A DNA stretch of 8,252 nt from positions 1 to 8,252 of the forward strand of contig CAADWP010000213.1 in the NCBI GenBank assembly GCA_900752785.1, written 5' to 3'. Source of the DNA: an uncultured Ruminococcus sp. Its GTDB lineage: Bacteria; Bacillota; Clostridia; Oscillospirales; Ruminococcaceae. The translations under genes and the position numbers were made by a program. Below the pieces are notes generated by a model. That model saw only the letters and a program-made list of their open reading frames with translations, did no database searches and was not told the origin of the DNA. Each line of letters starts with the position of its first letter. Positions within the stretch are counted from its first letter, which is position 1. Shown in pieces: positions 1-5,989 of the stretch.

Positions 1-13
1 GCAAGGAGTTTTT

Positions 14-142
14 ATGAAAGATGACGGAAAAAGCGCAAGCAGATTCGGTGCAAAGCCTACAGACGGTCTTTGTGCGGTGTTGCCTAAATCAAATAAGGCG
101 GTCAGTGACCGCCTGAAAAATCGCCATTATACTATTACTTAA
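14..142 (+). CDS. possible small ORF of 42 codons, unrecognised
   Basis: A short plus-strand frame begins at an ATG preceded by AAGGAG with a 5-base spacer, a good ribosome binding site, and ends at a TAA. The predicted peptide is basic and hydrophilic, has one cysteine, no signal peptide and no membrane segment, and matches no family I recognise. The frame stays open to the left edge, so it could equally be the tail of a longer gene that begins outside the window. It converges on the U32-like gene, overlaps its last 8 bases, and contains the likely terminator of that gene, all of which count against it. It may be a chance frame. Confidence 0.25.
   Translation: MKDDGKSASRFGAKPTDGLCAVLPKSNKAVSDRLKNRHYTIT
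86..114 (-). terminator. likely intrinsic terminator of the nadA-hydE-U32 operon
   Basis: An 8-bp GC-rich perfect stem (AGGCGGTC paired with GACCGCCT, 96-103 with 107-114) has a 3-base loop. On the minus strand it is followed by the T-rich run TATTTGATTT. It starts about 20 bases past the tandem TAA TAG stop of the U32-like gene, the expected place for an operon end. On the plus strand the stem is followed by GAAAAATC, so it is not a good terminator in that direction. The tail is interrupted, so efficiency may be moderate. Confidence 0.7.
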
Positions 143-1073
143 AAATAAGCGCACCTGATTTTTCAAGTGCATTCAGCAGGAAAAACCGCGCTTCATCACG
201 GCATTCCGGCTTCGCCATGTAATACATATACGTTTCAAGGCAGTTAAGGACGCTTGCCGTTCTTCCCTCGATCTTGAACTGTTCAAATCCCATCGGCACA
301 TATTTTTCCCATATATCATCGGGTGAAATATGCGTTTTAAGACCTCTTATATCAAACGTTCCTCTCTTTGCAAATACGCAGCCGCCGTAATCGTTGGGAT
401 CATATTTCAGCCTGTCAAACGGAACGTTCGGGTATTTCTTTATATGCTCGCAGTAGGCGATCTGCTGCAATCCGAGAGAATAGTAATGCTCGGCGCGGAC
501 AGGACATTCGGGAGTACATACGGCGTTCACAAGCAGCTCGATATCCTTTTTCCTCGGCAGCTTTTCAAGAATATCAAATTTGTTGTTCAGATCGTAATCC
601 GCAACGACAATATGATAATCCTTTTCAAGCTCGGCAGTAAGAGCTTCCGCAGTATTGAGACGCTTGCAGGTTGAGCTTGTAAGCTTGTACTTTGGATAGT
701 TGTTGCGGAGATATTTTTCAAGATGCTCTGAAACAACGATAGCCTCGTTCAGACCGTTGTTTGCAAGGTTCAATATCATATTGCACCTCTCGTCACTGAG
801 ATGCTTCTTTTCCAGCGCCGGATTAGTAAACGTAAAGCGCAGCGGTATTCCCTCATCGTTGAACGTTTTGATAACGCTTTTTATAAACGCTTTATCGGTA
901 CTGCCCGGCTGAGGCCGTCCGCCGTTCCAAAGGCAAGGCGGAAATACGCCGTAAAAGGAGGCTATCTCCACCCCCTCGCGAAAGAAATCCGGACGATTCT
1001 TCAGCATTTCCATGAACATATAATTTAGCTTAAAATTTCCCGAAAAATCGGGAAGATGAAATCTTACTCTCAT
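135..1073 (-). CDS. U32-peptidase-like protein, probable Fe-S protein
   Basis: This 312-residue protein carries FKIEGR at residues 266-271, which resembles the signature of the U32 peptidase family. A cysteine pair C186-x3-C190 (CTPEC), then C208 and C232, lies in the region where several U32 proteins such as UbiU and UbiV hold a [4Fe-4S] cluster. Five other cysteines are present (47, 97, 136, 278, 291). There is no signal peptide or membrane segment, so it is probably cytosolic. U32 proteins act in collagen-type proteolysis, tRNA or 23S rRNA hydroxylation, or O2-independent ubiquinone hydroxylation; which applies here cannot be read from sequence. The start is firm: AAGGAGG sits 7 bases upstream, and the ATG shares one base with the hydE TAA stop. 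It is the last gene of the nadA-hydE operon. The U32 assignment rests on short motifs and the detailed function is unknown. Confidence 0.65.
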   Translation of the reverse strand: MRVRFHLPDFSGNFKLNYMFMEMLKNRPDFFREGVEIASFYGVFPPCLWNGGRPQPGSTDKAFIKSVIKTFNDEGIPLRFTFTNPALEKKHLSDERCNMILNLANNGLNEAIVVSEHLEKYLRNNYPKYKLTSSTCKRLNTAEALTAELEKDYHIVVADYDLNNKFDILEKLPRKKDIELLVNAVCTPECPVRAEHYYSLGLQQIAYCEHIKKYPNVPFDRLKYDPNDYGGCVFAKRGTFDIRGLKTHISPDDIWEKYVPMGFEQFKIEGRTASVLNCLETYMYYMAKPECRDEARFFLLNALEKSGALIFK

Positions 1074-2116
1074 TAGGTTTCCTCCTTATAGTCTCCGCGC
1101 TCCGAAACAGCTTCGTAACCGGCGGAAAGTATCTGACGGCACAGAGCAGCTTTTCCCTCGGCTGCTTCTTCACCGAAAGAAAGCTTGTTATCGTAAAGGT
1201 CGTATTTTTTTCTGACGGACGCAGGCGAAAGATTCGGCATAACGACGTTGCATCCTGTTTTCAGTCCAAGCTCCCGACCGTTCGGAGCTATAGTTCCAAG
1301 CGCAGTCGTTGCGGGCAGCAGGACTCTCGGGAACATCAGCCTTATAATTCCGAGCATACGCAGCGTAAGCCCAAGCGTACCGCCTTTTTCAGCCGCAAAC
1401 GGAGTGCTGTGATGAGGTACAAAAGGTCCTATGCCGATCATATGAGGGCGAAGCTCCTGCATAAAGCGCAGATCGGAAATAAGATTTTCAACAGTCTGAA
1501 ACGGAGAGCCGACCATAAATCCTGCTCCCACCTGATAGCCAAGCTCGCGTAGAGTGTACAGGCACTCCTTTCGACTTGAAAGGCGCATAGATTCGGGATG
1601 CAGCCTGCGGTAAAGCTCCTCGTCGGCAGCCTCATGCCGAAGCAGATAACGGTCTGCTCCGGCTTCTTTCATTCGCTTATAGCTTTCTCGGGAACGCTCC
1701 CCGAGAGAAAGCGTTATCGCACAGTCGGGATAACGCCGGCGTATCTCCGAAATAAGAGCGACCATAACATCGTCGGTAAAGCTCATATCCTCGCCGCCCT
1801 GCATTACAAAGGTGCGGAATCCAAGCTTATAGCCGATCTCACAGCATTCCAGTATCTCGTCTGGGGCAAGGCGATAACGTTCGGCAGTACAGTTGCTTCG
1901 CCTTATACCGCAGTAAAGACAGTCGTTGCGGCAATAGCTCGATATCTCGATAAGTCCTCTCAGAAAGACCTTTACGCCGTAATACCTGCGCCTTACTTCA
2001 TCGGCGCGCTCGGCAAGAACCGCCCCGACCGCCTTGTCCTCTGCTTCAATTAGAATTTTAAGTTCCTCGTCGGAAAGATCGCCCTGCCGATAAAGCTTTT
2101 CAACAAGCTCCCTCAT
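1073..2116 (-). CDS. hydE: radical SAM protein HydE, [FeFe] hydrogenase H-cluster maturase
   Basis: HydE is a radical SAM TIM-barrel enzyme of the BioB/BATS group that acts on an HydG-derived iron-cysteine complex during assembly of the [2Fe] subcluster of [FeFe] hydrogenase. The 347 residues carry the radical SAM motif CxxxCxxC (C62, C66, C69) in a context typical of HydE, YCRNDCLYCGIR. A QGGED segment at 106-110 corresponds to the SAM-binding GGE motif, and a conserved stretch GIGPFVPHHSTPF spans 228-240. Length fits the family (about 350). There is no cysteine between 289 and 326, so the accessory C-terminal cluster of Thermotoga HydE is absent. The ATG at 2116 is preferred; a TTG two codons upstream (2122) is possible but overlaps the nadA stop and has a badly placed ribosome site. 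hydF and hydG are not in the window, so a related radical SAM role cannot be excluded. Confidence 0.85.
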   Translation of the reverse strand: MRELVEKLYRQGDLSDEELKILIEAEDKAVGAVLAERADEVRRRYYGVKVFLRGLIEISSYCRNDCLYCGIRRSNCTAERYRLAPDEILECCEIGYKLGFRTFVMQGGEDMSFTDDVMVALISEIRRRYPDCAITLSLGERSRESYKRMKEAGADRYLLRHEAADEELYRRLHPESMRLSSRKECLYTLRELGYQVGAGFMVGSPFQTVENLISDLRFMQELRPHMIGIGPFVPHHSTPFAAEKGGTLGLTLRMLGIIRLMFPRVLLPATTALGTIAPNGRELGLKTGCNVVMPNLSPASVRKKYDLYDNKLSFGEEAAEGKAALCRQILSAGYEAVSERGDYKEET

Positions 2117-2118
2117 AA

Positions 2119-3051
2119 TCAACCGCCCAGACGAATCATTTCGTCAATACATTTTCTTGATTTTTCGATAAGCTCTCCGTCCATGATAATTTCGCAGACA
2201 TCGCCGTTGCCGCCGCTTATTCCTAAAAGCGTATTGTAAACGTCGGGAAGCGTAGTAAGCTTCATGTCTCGGCAGACAAGATTTGATGACAGGGGATAGA
2301 ATTTCTTGTCAGAGCAGTCATACTGGAGATGCTCGGCAATTGAATTTTCCGTACCGATAATAAATTCCGACGCTTCGGATTTTTTGGCAAAATCCATGAT
2401 CCCCGAAGTTGAGCCAACGTAATCCGCAAGCTCTACGACCTCGGGTCTGCACTCGGGATGAACAAGCAGCAAAGCCTCCGGATGCTCTGATTTTGCTTTG
2501 CGCGCTTCATCAACAGTAATCGCTCCGTGAACAGGACAGCCTCCCTGAAGCAGCATTATATCCTTTTCGGGAACGTTCCGCTTTACGTAGTCGCCGAGGT
2601 TGCAGTCGGGAACAAACAAGATCTTCTCCGCATCCATTGCCCTGACGATTTTAAGCGCACTCGACGAAGTCACGCATACGTCGCATACCGTTTTAAGCTC
2701 CGCCGTTGTATTAATATAGGCAACGACTGCTCTGTCAGGCTCTTTTTCCCTGATTTTTGCAATATACTCTCTGCCGAACTGCTCCGCCATCGGGCAGCCT
2801 GCTCCCTTTCTTGCGAGAAAAACACGCTTATCGGGAGAAAGTATTTTTGCGGTTTCCGCCATAAAATGAACTCCGCAAAAAATAATATTTTCAGCTTCGG
2901 CATTCATCGCGTCAACGCTGAGCTTATAGCTGTCGCCCGTAAAATCGGCTATCTCGCAAATCTCTCTGCCCTGATAGCTGTGGGCGAGAATAACCGAGTT
3001 CGTTATATTTTTAAGCCTGATTATTTTTTCCTGTAATTCATGTACCTTCAT
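2119..3051 (-). CDS. nadA: quinolinate synthase NadA
   Basis: NadA condenses iminoaspartate with dihydroxyacetone phosphate to give quinolinate, the second step of de novo NAD synthesis, in the cytosol. The 310 residues are the normal length of the short form. The three cluster ligands can be matched to Thermotoga NadA: C86 in GAGCPMAE, C172 in GGCPVHGA and C260 in CRDMKLTTL. Recalled active-site residues also align: H24, Y26, S41, Y112, N114, S129, H175, H198, E200 and T215. The usual AHNYQ reads AHSYQ here, with serine at 25; this position varies in the family (E. coli has tyrosine), so an active enzyme is expected. It is the first gene of its operon, with its stop 2 bases before the hydE ATG. 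The start has only a GGCGGTG ribosome site. Upstream lie a TATAAT box and a palindrome, so it is probably regulated. nadB and nadC are not beside it. Confidence 0.95.
   Translation of the reverse strand: MKVHELQEKIIRLKNITNSVILAHSYQGREICEIADFTGDSYKLSVDAMNAEAENIIFCGVHFMAETAKILSPDKRVFLARKGAGCPMAEQFGREYIAKIREKEPDRAVVAYINTTAELKTVCDVCVTSSSALKIVRAMDAEKILFVPDCNLGDYVKRNVPEKDIMLLQGGCPVHGAITVDEARKAKSEHPEALLLVHPECRPEVVELADYVGSTSGIMDFAKKSEASEFIIGTENSIAEHLQYDCSDKKFYPLSSNLVCRDMKLTTLPDVYNTLLGISGGNGDVCEIIMDGELIEKSRKCIDEMIRLGG
2123..2128 (-). promoter_or_regulatory. ribosome binding site that decides the hydE start
   Basis: GGGCGG on the minus strand lies 6 bases before the ATG at 2116 and directly abuts the alternative TTG at 2122. 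Spacing therefore favours the ATG. The same bases encode the Gly-Gly C-terminus of NadA, so hydE translation is likely coupled to nadA. The element is a one-base variant of GGAGG. Confidence 0.5.
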
Positions 3052-3078
3052 AATTACACCGCCATATTATTTGTTAAA

Positions 3079-3084
3079 ATTATA
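3079..3084 (-). promoter_or_regulatory. -10 box of the nadA promoter
   Basis: A perfect TATAAT on the minus strand lies 27 bases before the nadA ATG, which would give a short leader of about 20 bases. No good -35 hexamer is found 16 to 18 bases upstream; CTCCAA sits at the 17-base position. The promoter may be weak or may need an activator. The box partly overlaps the palindrome at 3082-3115. Confidence 0.6.
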
Positions 3085-3115
3085 GCAAACGACAAATATA
3101 TTTGGAGTTTGCTAT
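3082..3115. promoter_or_regulatory. 34-bp palindrome, probable operator for the nadA operon
   Basis: Two 17-base half-sites meet at position 3098/3099. The left half is ATAGCAAACGACAAATA, and the right half read in reverse complement is ATAGCAAACTCCAAATA, so 15 of 17 positions match. The inner 12 bases CAAATATATTTG are a perfect palindrome and the outer 9 bases (ATAGCAAAC) form a perfect inverted pair. The element overlaps the TATAAT box and covers roughly the -10 to -40 zone, as expected for a repressor site. Known nad regulators in Firmicutes include NiaR, but I cannot match this to a consensus from memory, and the regulator is unknown. Confidence 0.6.
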
Positions 3116-3176
3116 TTGCCGATACGCACGGAGCGAACATAGTGAGCGTATGTGCGAGGCAATTTAAATCAATTAT

Positions 3177-3215
3177 TTATAGTGAACGTCAAATTATTTT
3201 TGACGTTCACTATAA
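3177..3215. repeat. perfect 17-bp inverted repeat after ridA, possible transcript-end hairpin
   Basis: The arm TTATAGTGAACGTCAAA (3177-3193) is perfectly complementary to TTTGACGTTCACTATAA (3199-3215) around a 5-base loop TTATT. It begins 2 bases past the ridA TGA, so it would form a strong hairpin at the end of the leu-ilv transcript. No uninterrupted T-run follows on either strand: the minus strand continues ATAATTGATTT, and the plus strand continues TCTCAAAGG. It may be an atypical terminator, an mRNA-stabilising 3' hairpin, or a protein-binding palindrome. Confidence 0.6.
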
Positions 3216-3217
3216 TC

Positions 3218-3595
3218 TCAAAGGCTGCTTTCAGCAATTACCTCGACCTCGGCAAGAACATTTTTGGGGAGTGCCTTTACAGCTACGCAGCTTCTTGCCG
3301 GAAGTGATGTAAAATATTTTCCGTAGATCTCGTTGAATGCGGCAAAATCGTTCATATCCGCAAGAAAGCAGGTCGTTTTTATTGCCTTATCGAACGATGA
3401 ACCGGCAGTTTTCAGCACCTCGCCGAGATTTTTCATGATCTGCTCGGTCTGTCCCTGAATATCCTGAGCTTCAACGGTGTTAGTCTCGGGATTTATAGCG
3501 ATCTGTCCCGAAGTATAGACCATTCCGTTGGATACGACTGCCTGTGAATAAGGTCCGACTGCTGCCGGAGCTTTTTCTGTATGAATTTTTATCAT
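3218..3595 (-). CDS. ridA: RidA family enamine/imine deaminase
   Basis: RidA hydrolyses the reactive 2-aminocrotonate and 2-aminoacrylate made by PLP enzymes such as threonine deaminase, yielding 2-oxobutyrate or pyruvate plus ammonia. The 125 residues match the small, single-domain, trimeric YjgF/YER057c/UK114 family. Visible family features are GPYSQAV at 14-20, SGQIAINPET at 29-38, and PARSCVAVKALP at 99-110, in which R101 corresponds to the substrate-binding arginine; the C-terminal acidic stretch is AEVEVIAE. The frame stays open upstream to 3769, but the ATG at 3595 is right: GAGGTG sits 6 bases before it and family homology starts there. It lies 13 bases after the ilvA stop, an arrangement that pairs the source of the toxic intermediate with its repair enzyme. 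It is the last gene of the leu-ilv operon, and a strong inverted repeat follows. Confidence 0.93.
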   Translation of the reverse strand: MIKIHTEKAPAAVGPYSQAVVSNGMVYTSGQIAINPETNTVEAQDIQGQTEQIMKNLGEVLKTAGSSFDKAIKTTCFLADMNDFAAFNEIYGKYFTSLPARSCVAVKALPKNVLAEVEVIAESSL

Positions 3596-3608
3596 AGCAA
3601 ACACCTCA

Positions 3609-4808
3609 TTAATCGTTGATAATTTTAAAGCCATATTCCGAAAGCGCAGTACGTATCTGCTCAATATGCTCATAATTGCGCGTTTCAAGCACAAGTCTGA
3701 GATAGCAGCCGTTGACTGCCGCGCCTTCGTTGGCTCGTTCGTGATGGATAGATATAACGTTTCCGCCAAGCTCTGCTATAATTCTTGATACGTCCATAAG
3801 CTGACCGGGCTTATCCAATAGTTCGATCATCATTGAGCATGACCGTCCCGACATGAGCAGACCGCGCTTGATAACTCTTGAAAGTATAGTTACGTCGATG
3901 TTTCCGCCCGAAATAAGACATAAAACCTTTTTGCCTTTTATCGGAACTTTGTTGAACATTGCAGCGGCTACCGGTACTGCTCCTGCACCCTCGGCAACAA
4001 GCTTTTGCTGCTCCATTAAGGCAAGAATAGCAGCGGAAATTTCGTCGTCGCTGACGGTAACTATATCGTCAACGTACTTTGAAACAAGCTCAAAGGTATT
4101 ATCACCAGGTTCCTTGACTGCAATACCGTCGGCAATTGTGGAAACGCTTTCAAGACATTCTATCTTTCCGCTGCGCACCGCATTGAACATACTCGGCGCG
4201 CCTGCGGCCTGAACTCCGTAGACCTTTATTTTGGGATTAAGACATTTTATCGCATACGCAACGCCTGAAATAAGTCCGCCGCCGCCTATCGGAACGATCA
4301 CCGCATCCATATCGGGAAGCTGATCTATAAGCTCAAGACCTATAGTTCCCTGACCTGCGATAACGTCCTCGTCGTCAAACGGGTGAATAAAAGTATACCC
4401 GTATTCGTCTCGCTGACGAAGAGCTTCCGCATACGCGTCGTCGTAAACACCCTTTACAAGACAAACCTCGGCACCATAGCTTTTTGTTGCCTCGACCTTT
4501 GAGATCGGAGCTCCGTCGGGAAGACAGATTATCGACCTTATACCGTTTTTAGCCGCGGCAAGAGCGACTCCCTGAGCGTGATTTCCTGCGGAACAAGCAA
4601 TAACTCCCTTAGCTTTTTCCTCATCAGAAAGCTGAGACATACGGTAGTAAGCTCCTCTTACCTTAAAAGAGCCTGTGATCTGCAAGTTTTCGGTCTTAAG
4701 ATATATCTGTGATTCGGGATTGAGCTTAGGCGCAAAGATCACGTCCGTTTCTCTTATGACCTGCTTTAATATGTATTTTGCCTGATAAATTTTATCTAAT
4801 GTAAGCAT
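3609..4808 (-). CDS. ilvA: threonine ammonia-lyase with C-terminal ACT domain
   Basis: This PLP enzyme deaminates threonine to 2-oxobutyrate, the first committed step to isoleucine. The 399 residues form a fold-type II catalytic domain (about 1-315) and one ACT domain (about 325-399), the medium-length form of the family. The PLP lysine is K49 in GSFKVRGA; SAGNHAQG at 73-80 and the glycine loop GGGGL at 175-179 bind cofactor. The single ACT domain suggests allosteric control by an amino acid, but the effector (isoleucine or valine) cannot be read directly. The start at 4808 follows the DUF815 stop by 2 bases, with GGAG inside the last codons of the upstream gene, so translation is probably coupled. 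Its place among leu genes and before ridA supports a biosynthetic rather than purely catabolic role. Confidence 0.93.
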   Translation of the reverse strand: MLTLDKIYQAKYILKQVIRETDVIFAPKLNPESQIYLKTENLQITGSFKVRGAYYRMSQLSDEEKAKGVIACSAGNHAQGVALAAAKNGIRSIICLPDGAPISKVEATKSYGAEVCLVKGVYDDAYAEALRQRDEYGYTFIHPFDDEDVIAGQGTIGLELIDQLPDMDAVIVPIGGGGLISGVAYAIKCLNPKIKVYGVQAAGAPSMFNAVRSGKIECLESVSTIADGIAVKEPGDNTFELVSKYVDDIVTVSDDEISAAILALMEQQKLVAEGAGAVPVAAAMFNKVPIKGKKVLCLISGGNIDVTILSRVIKRGLLMSGRSCSMMIELLDKPGQLMDVSRIIAELGGNVISIHHERANEGAAVNGCYLRLVLETRNYEHIEQIRTALSEYGFKIIND

Positions 4809-4810
4809 TT

Positions 4811-5986
4811 TTACATCTCCATCATCAATTGATTTACAAACTGCTTTGCAGTCCGAGGCGAACGTCCGCTGCCCTGTACCGCAAACTGCTCCGCTTTAAG
4901 AGCAAGCTCTTCGTCGCGTATTTCAATTCCGTTCTGCTTTGCAAGCTGCGAAGCGATAGCGATATAAGCTTTTTTATCAGGACGAATAAAATTCACTCTA
5001 AGCCCGAAACGCGCGGAAAGGGACAGTGTCTCCTGCATCGTATCATTACGGTGAATATCATCGCCGCTGCGGTCGGAAAAGCTCTCCCGTACCAGATGAC
5101 GGCGATTACTTGTCGCATAAATAGCGGCATTTTTCGCTCTTGCCGAAACGGAGCCCTCAAGGGCAGCTTTCAGAGAACCAAAGCAATCCTCTCCGGAAGT
5201 AAAAGTCAGGTCGTCTATAAAAATTATGAATTTAAGCGGATTGTCGCTGATGCTCTCGATTATCCGCGGAATATCACGAAGCTGCTCCTTGGTAAGCTCT
5301 ATAAGGCGCAGTCCGCGGTCTGCATACTCGTTTACGACAGCCTTTACCGTAGAGGATTTTCCTGTACCCGCATCGCCGTAAAGAAGCACATTCTGAGCCG
5401 ATTTTCCCTCCAAAAGCGCAAGGGTATTGGCGATAACCGCTTGACGTTCCCTCTCGTATCCGTAAAGCTCGGAAAGTCTTTGCATATCGGGTCGCTTTAC
5501 GGGAAGAACTTCTCCATCACGAAGAATGAACATTCTATGCTGAGCAAATTTTCCATAGCCGAAGCTGCCGATATTTTCAATGCGCTTTTTATATTCATTA
5601 ACGAAATCTATTTCAGAGTTTTTCCACCTCGGCAAAAAACCGTCGTAATCAATATCGGAAGTTATATCTTCGGGAGTAATTCTTGAAAGCTCCTGAAAAA
5701 TTTTCAGTTCGTTCTCAACAGCTTCCTCTATAAGCGGATCGAATATTTTTCCGTCAGCCTTTCCAGCAATATAAAAATTTTCATCTTCAAGAATCTTTTT
5801 AAGGATATATTCGCTGAGATCCACGTTTTCGGCATAAAGTCTTGAAATAAACCAACCGTAGGAATTAAGAAATGCTTCATCTTTATCCGACAGCAAACAG
5901 CATAGATCGTTTATTATTTTATCCTGTAGAACGTTGAGGAAAATTGCAATGGAAAATATTTTACGATCAAGTGATTTTTTGTCCAT
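4811..5986 (-). CDS. DUF815 family AAA+ type ATPase of unknown role
   Basis: This 391-residue protein has an N-terminal region of about 180 residues with no motif I recognise, then an ATPase core. Walker A is GDAGTGKSS at 204-212 and Walker B is FIIFIDDL at 253-260. A sensor-1-like ATSNRRHLVRE lies at 291-301, and a sensor-2-like SGRSPRTAKQF at 373-383. The stretch SLKAALEG at 271-278 and the FxSGEDCFG context resemble the DUF815 family, whose members have no settled biochemical function. No membrane segment or signal peptide is seen, so it is probably cytosolic. It starts 3 bases after the leuB stop, with GAGGCG as the ribosome site, and ends 2 bases before ilvA, so it is firmly embedded in a branched-chain amino acid operon. 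Its link to that pathway is only positional. Confidence 0.85.
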   Translation of the reverse strand: MDKKSLDRKIFSIAIFLNVLQDKIINDLCCLLSDKDEAFLNSYGWFISRLYAENVDLSEYILKKILEDENFYIAGKADGKIFDPLIEEAVENELKIFQELSRITPEDITSDIDYDGFLPRWKNSEIDFVNEYKKRIENIGSFGYGKFAQHRMFILRDGEVLPVKRPDMQRLSELYGYERERQAVIANTLALLEGKSAQNVLLYGDAGTGKSSTVKAVVNEYADRGLRLIELTKEQLRDIPRIIESISDNPLKFIIFIDDLTFTSGEDCFGSLKAALEGSVSARAKNAAIYATSNRRHLVRESFSDRSGDDIHRNDTMQETLSLSARFGLRVNFIRPDKKAYIAIASQLAKQNGIEIRDEELALKAEQFAVQGSGRSPRTAKQFVNQLMMEM

Positions 5987-5989
5987 TTA

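Noticed and set aside
1598..2053. 151-codon plus-strand open frame
   Set aside because: Antisense to hydE, with no family features; it is a by-product of the codon bias of the real gene.
2527..3036. 169-codon plus-strand open frame
   Set aside because: Antisense to nadA, where all cluster and active-site residues are intact on the minus strand.
3052..3217. Riboswitch or small RNA in the nadA-ridA intergenic region
   Set aside because: The predicted nadA leader is only about 20 bases, too short for a riboswitch. The structured elements are simple palindromes, not a known RNA fold.
3596..3769. N-terminal extension of ridA to an upstream start at 3769
   Set aside because: The extension would overlap ilvA coding sequence by about 160 bases and has no family homology, whereas the ATG at 3595 has a well-placed GAGGTG.
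4829..5686. 285-codon plus-strand open frame
   Set aside because: It is wholly antisense to the DUF815 ATPase, whose Walker motifs prove the minus strand codes. The plus-strand translation has no recognisable domain and no ribosome site that I can see.
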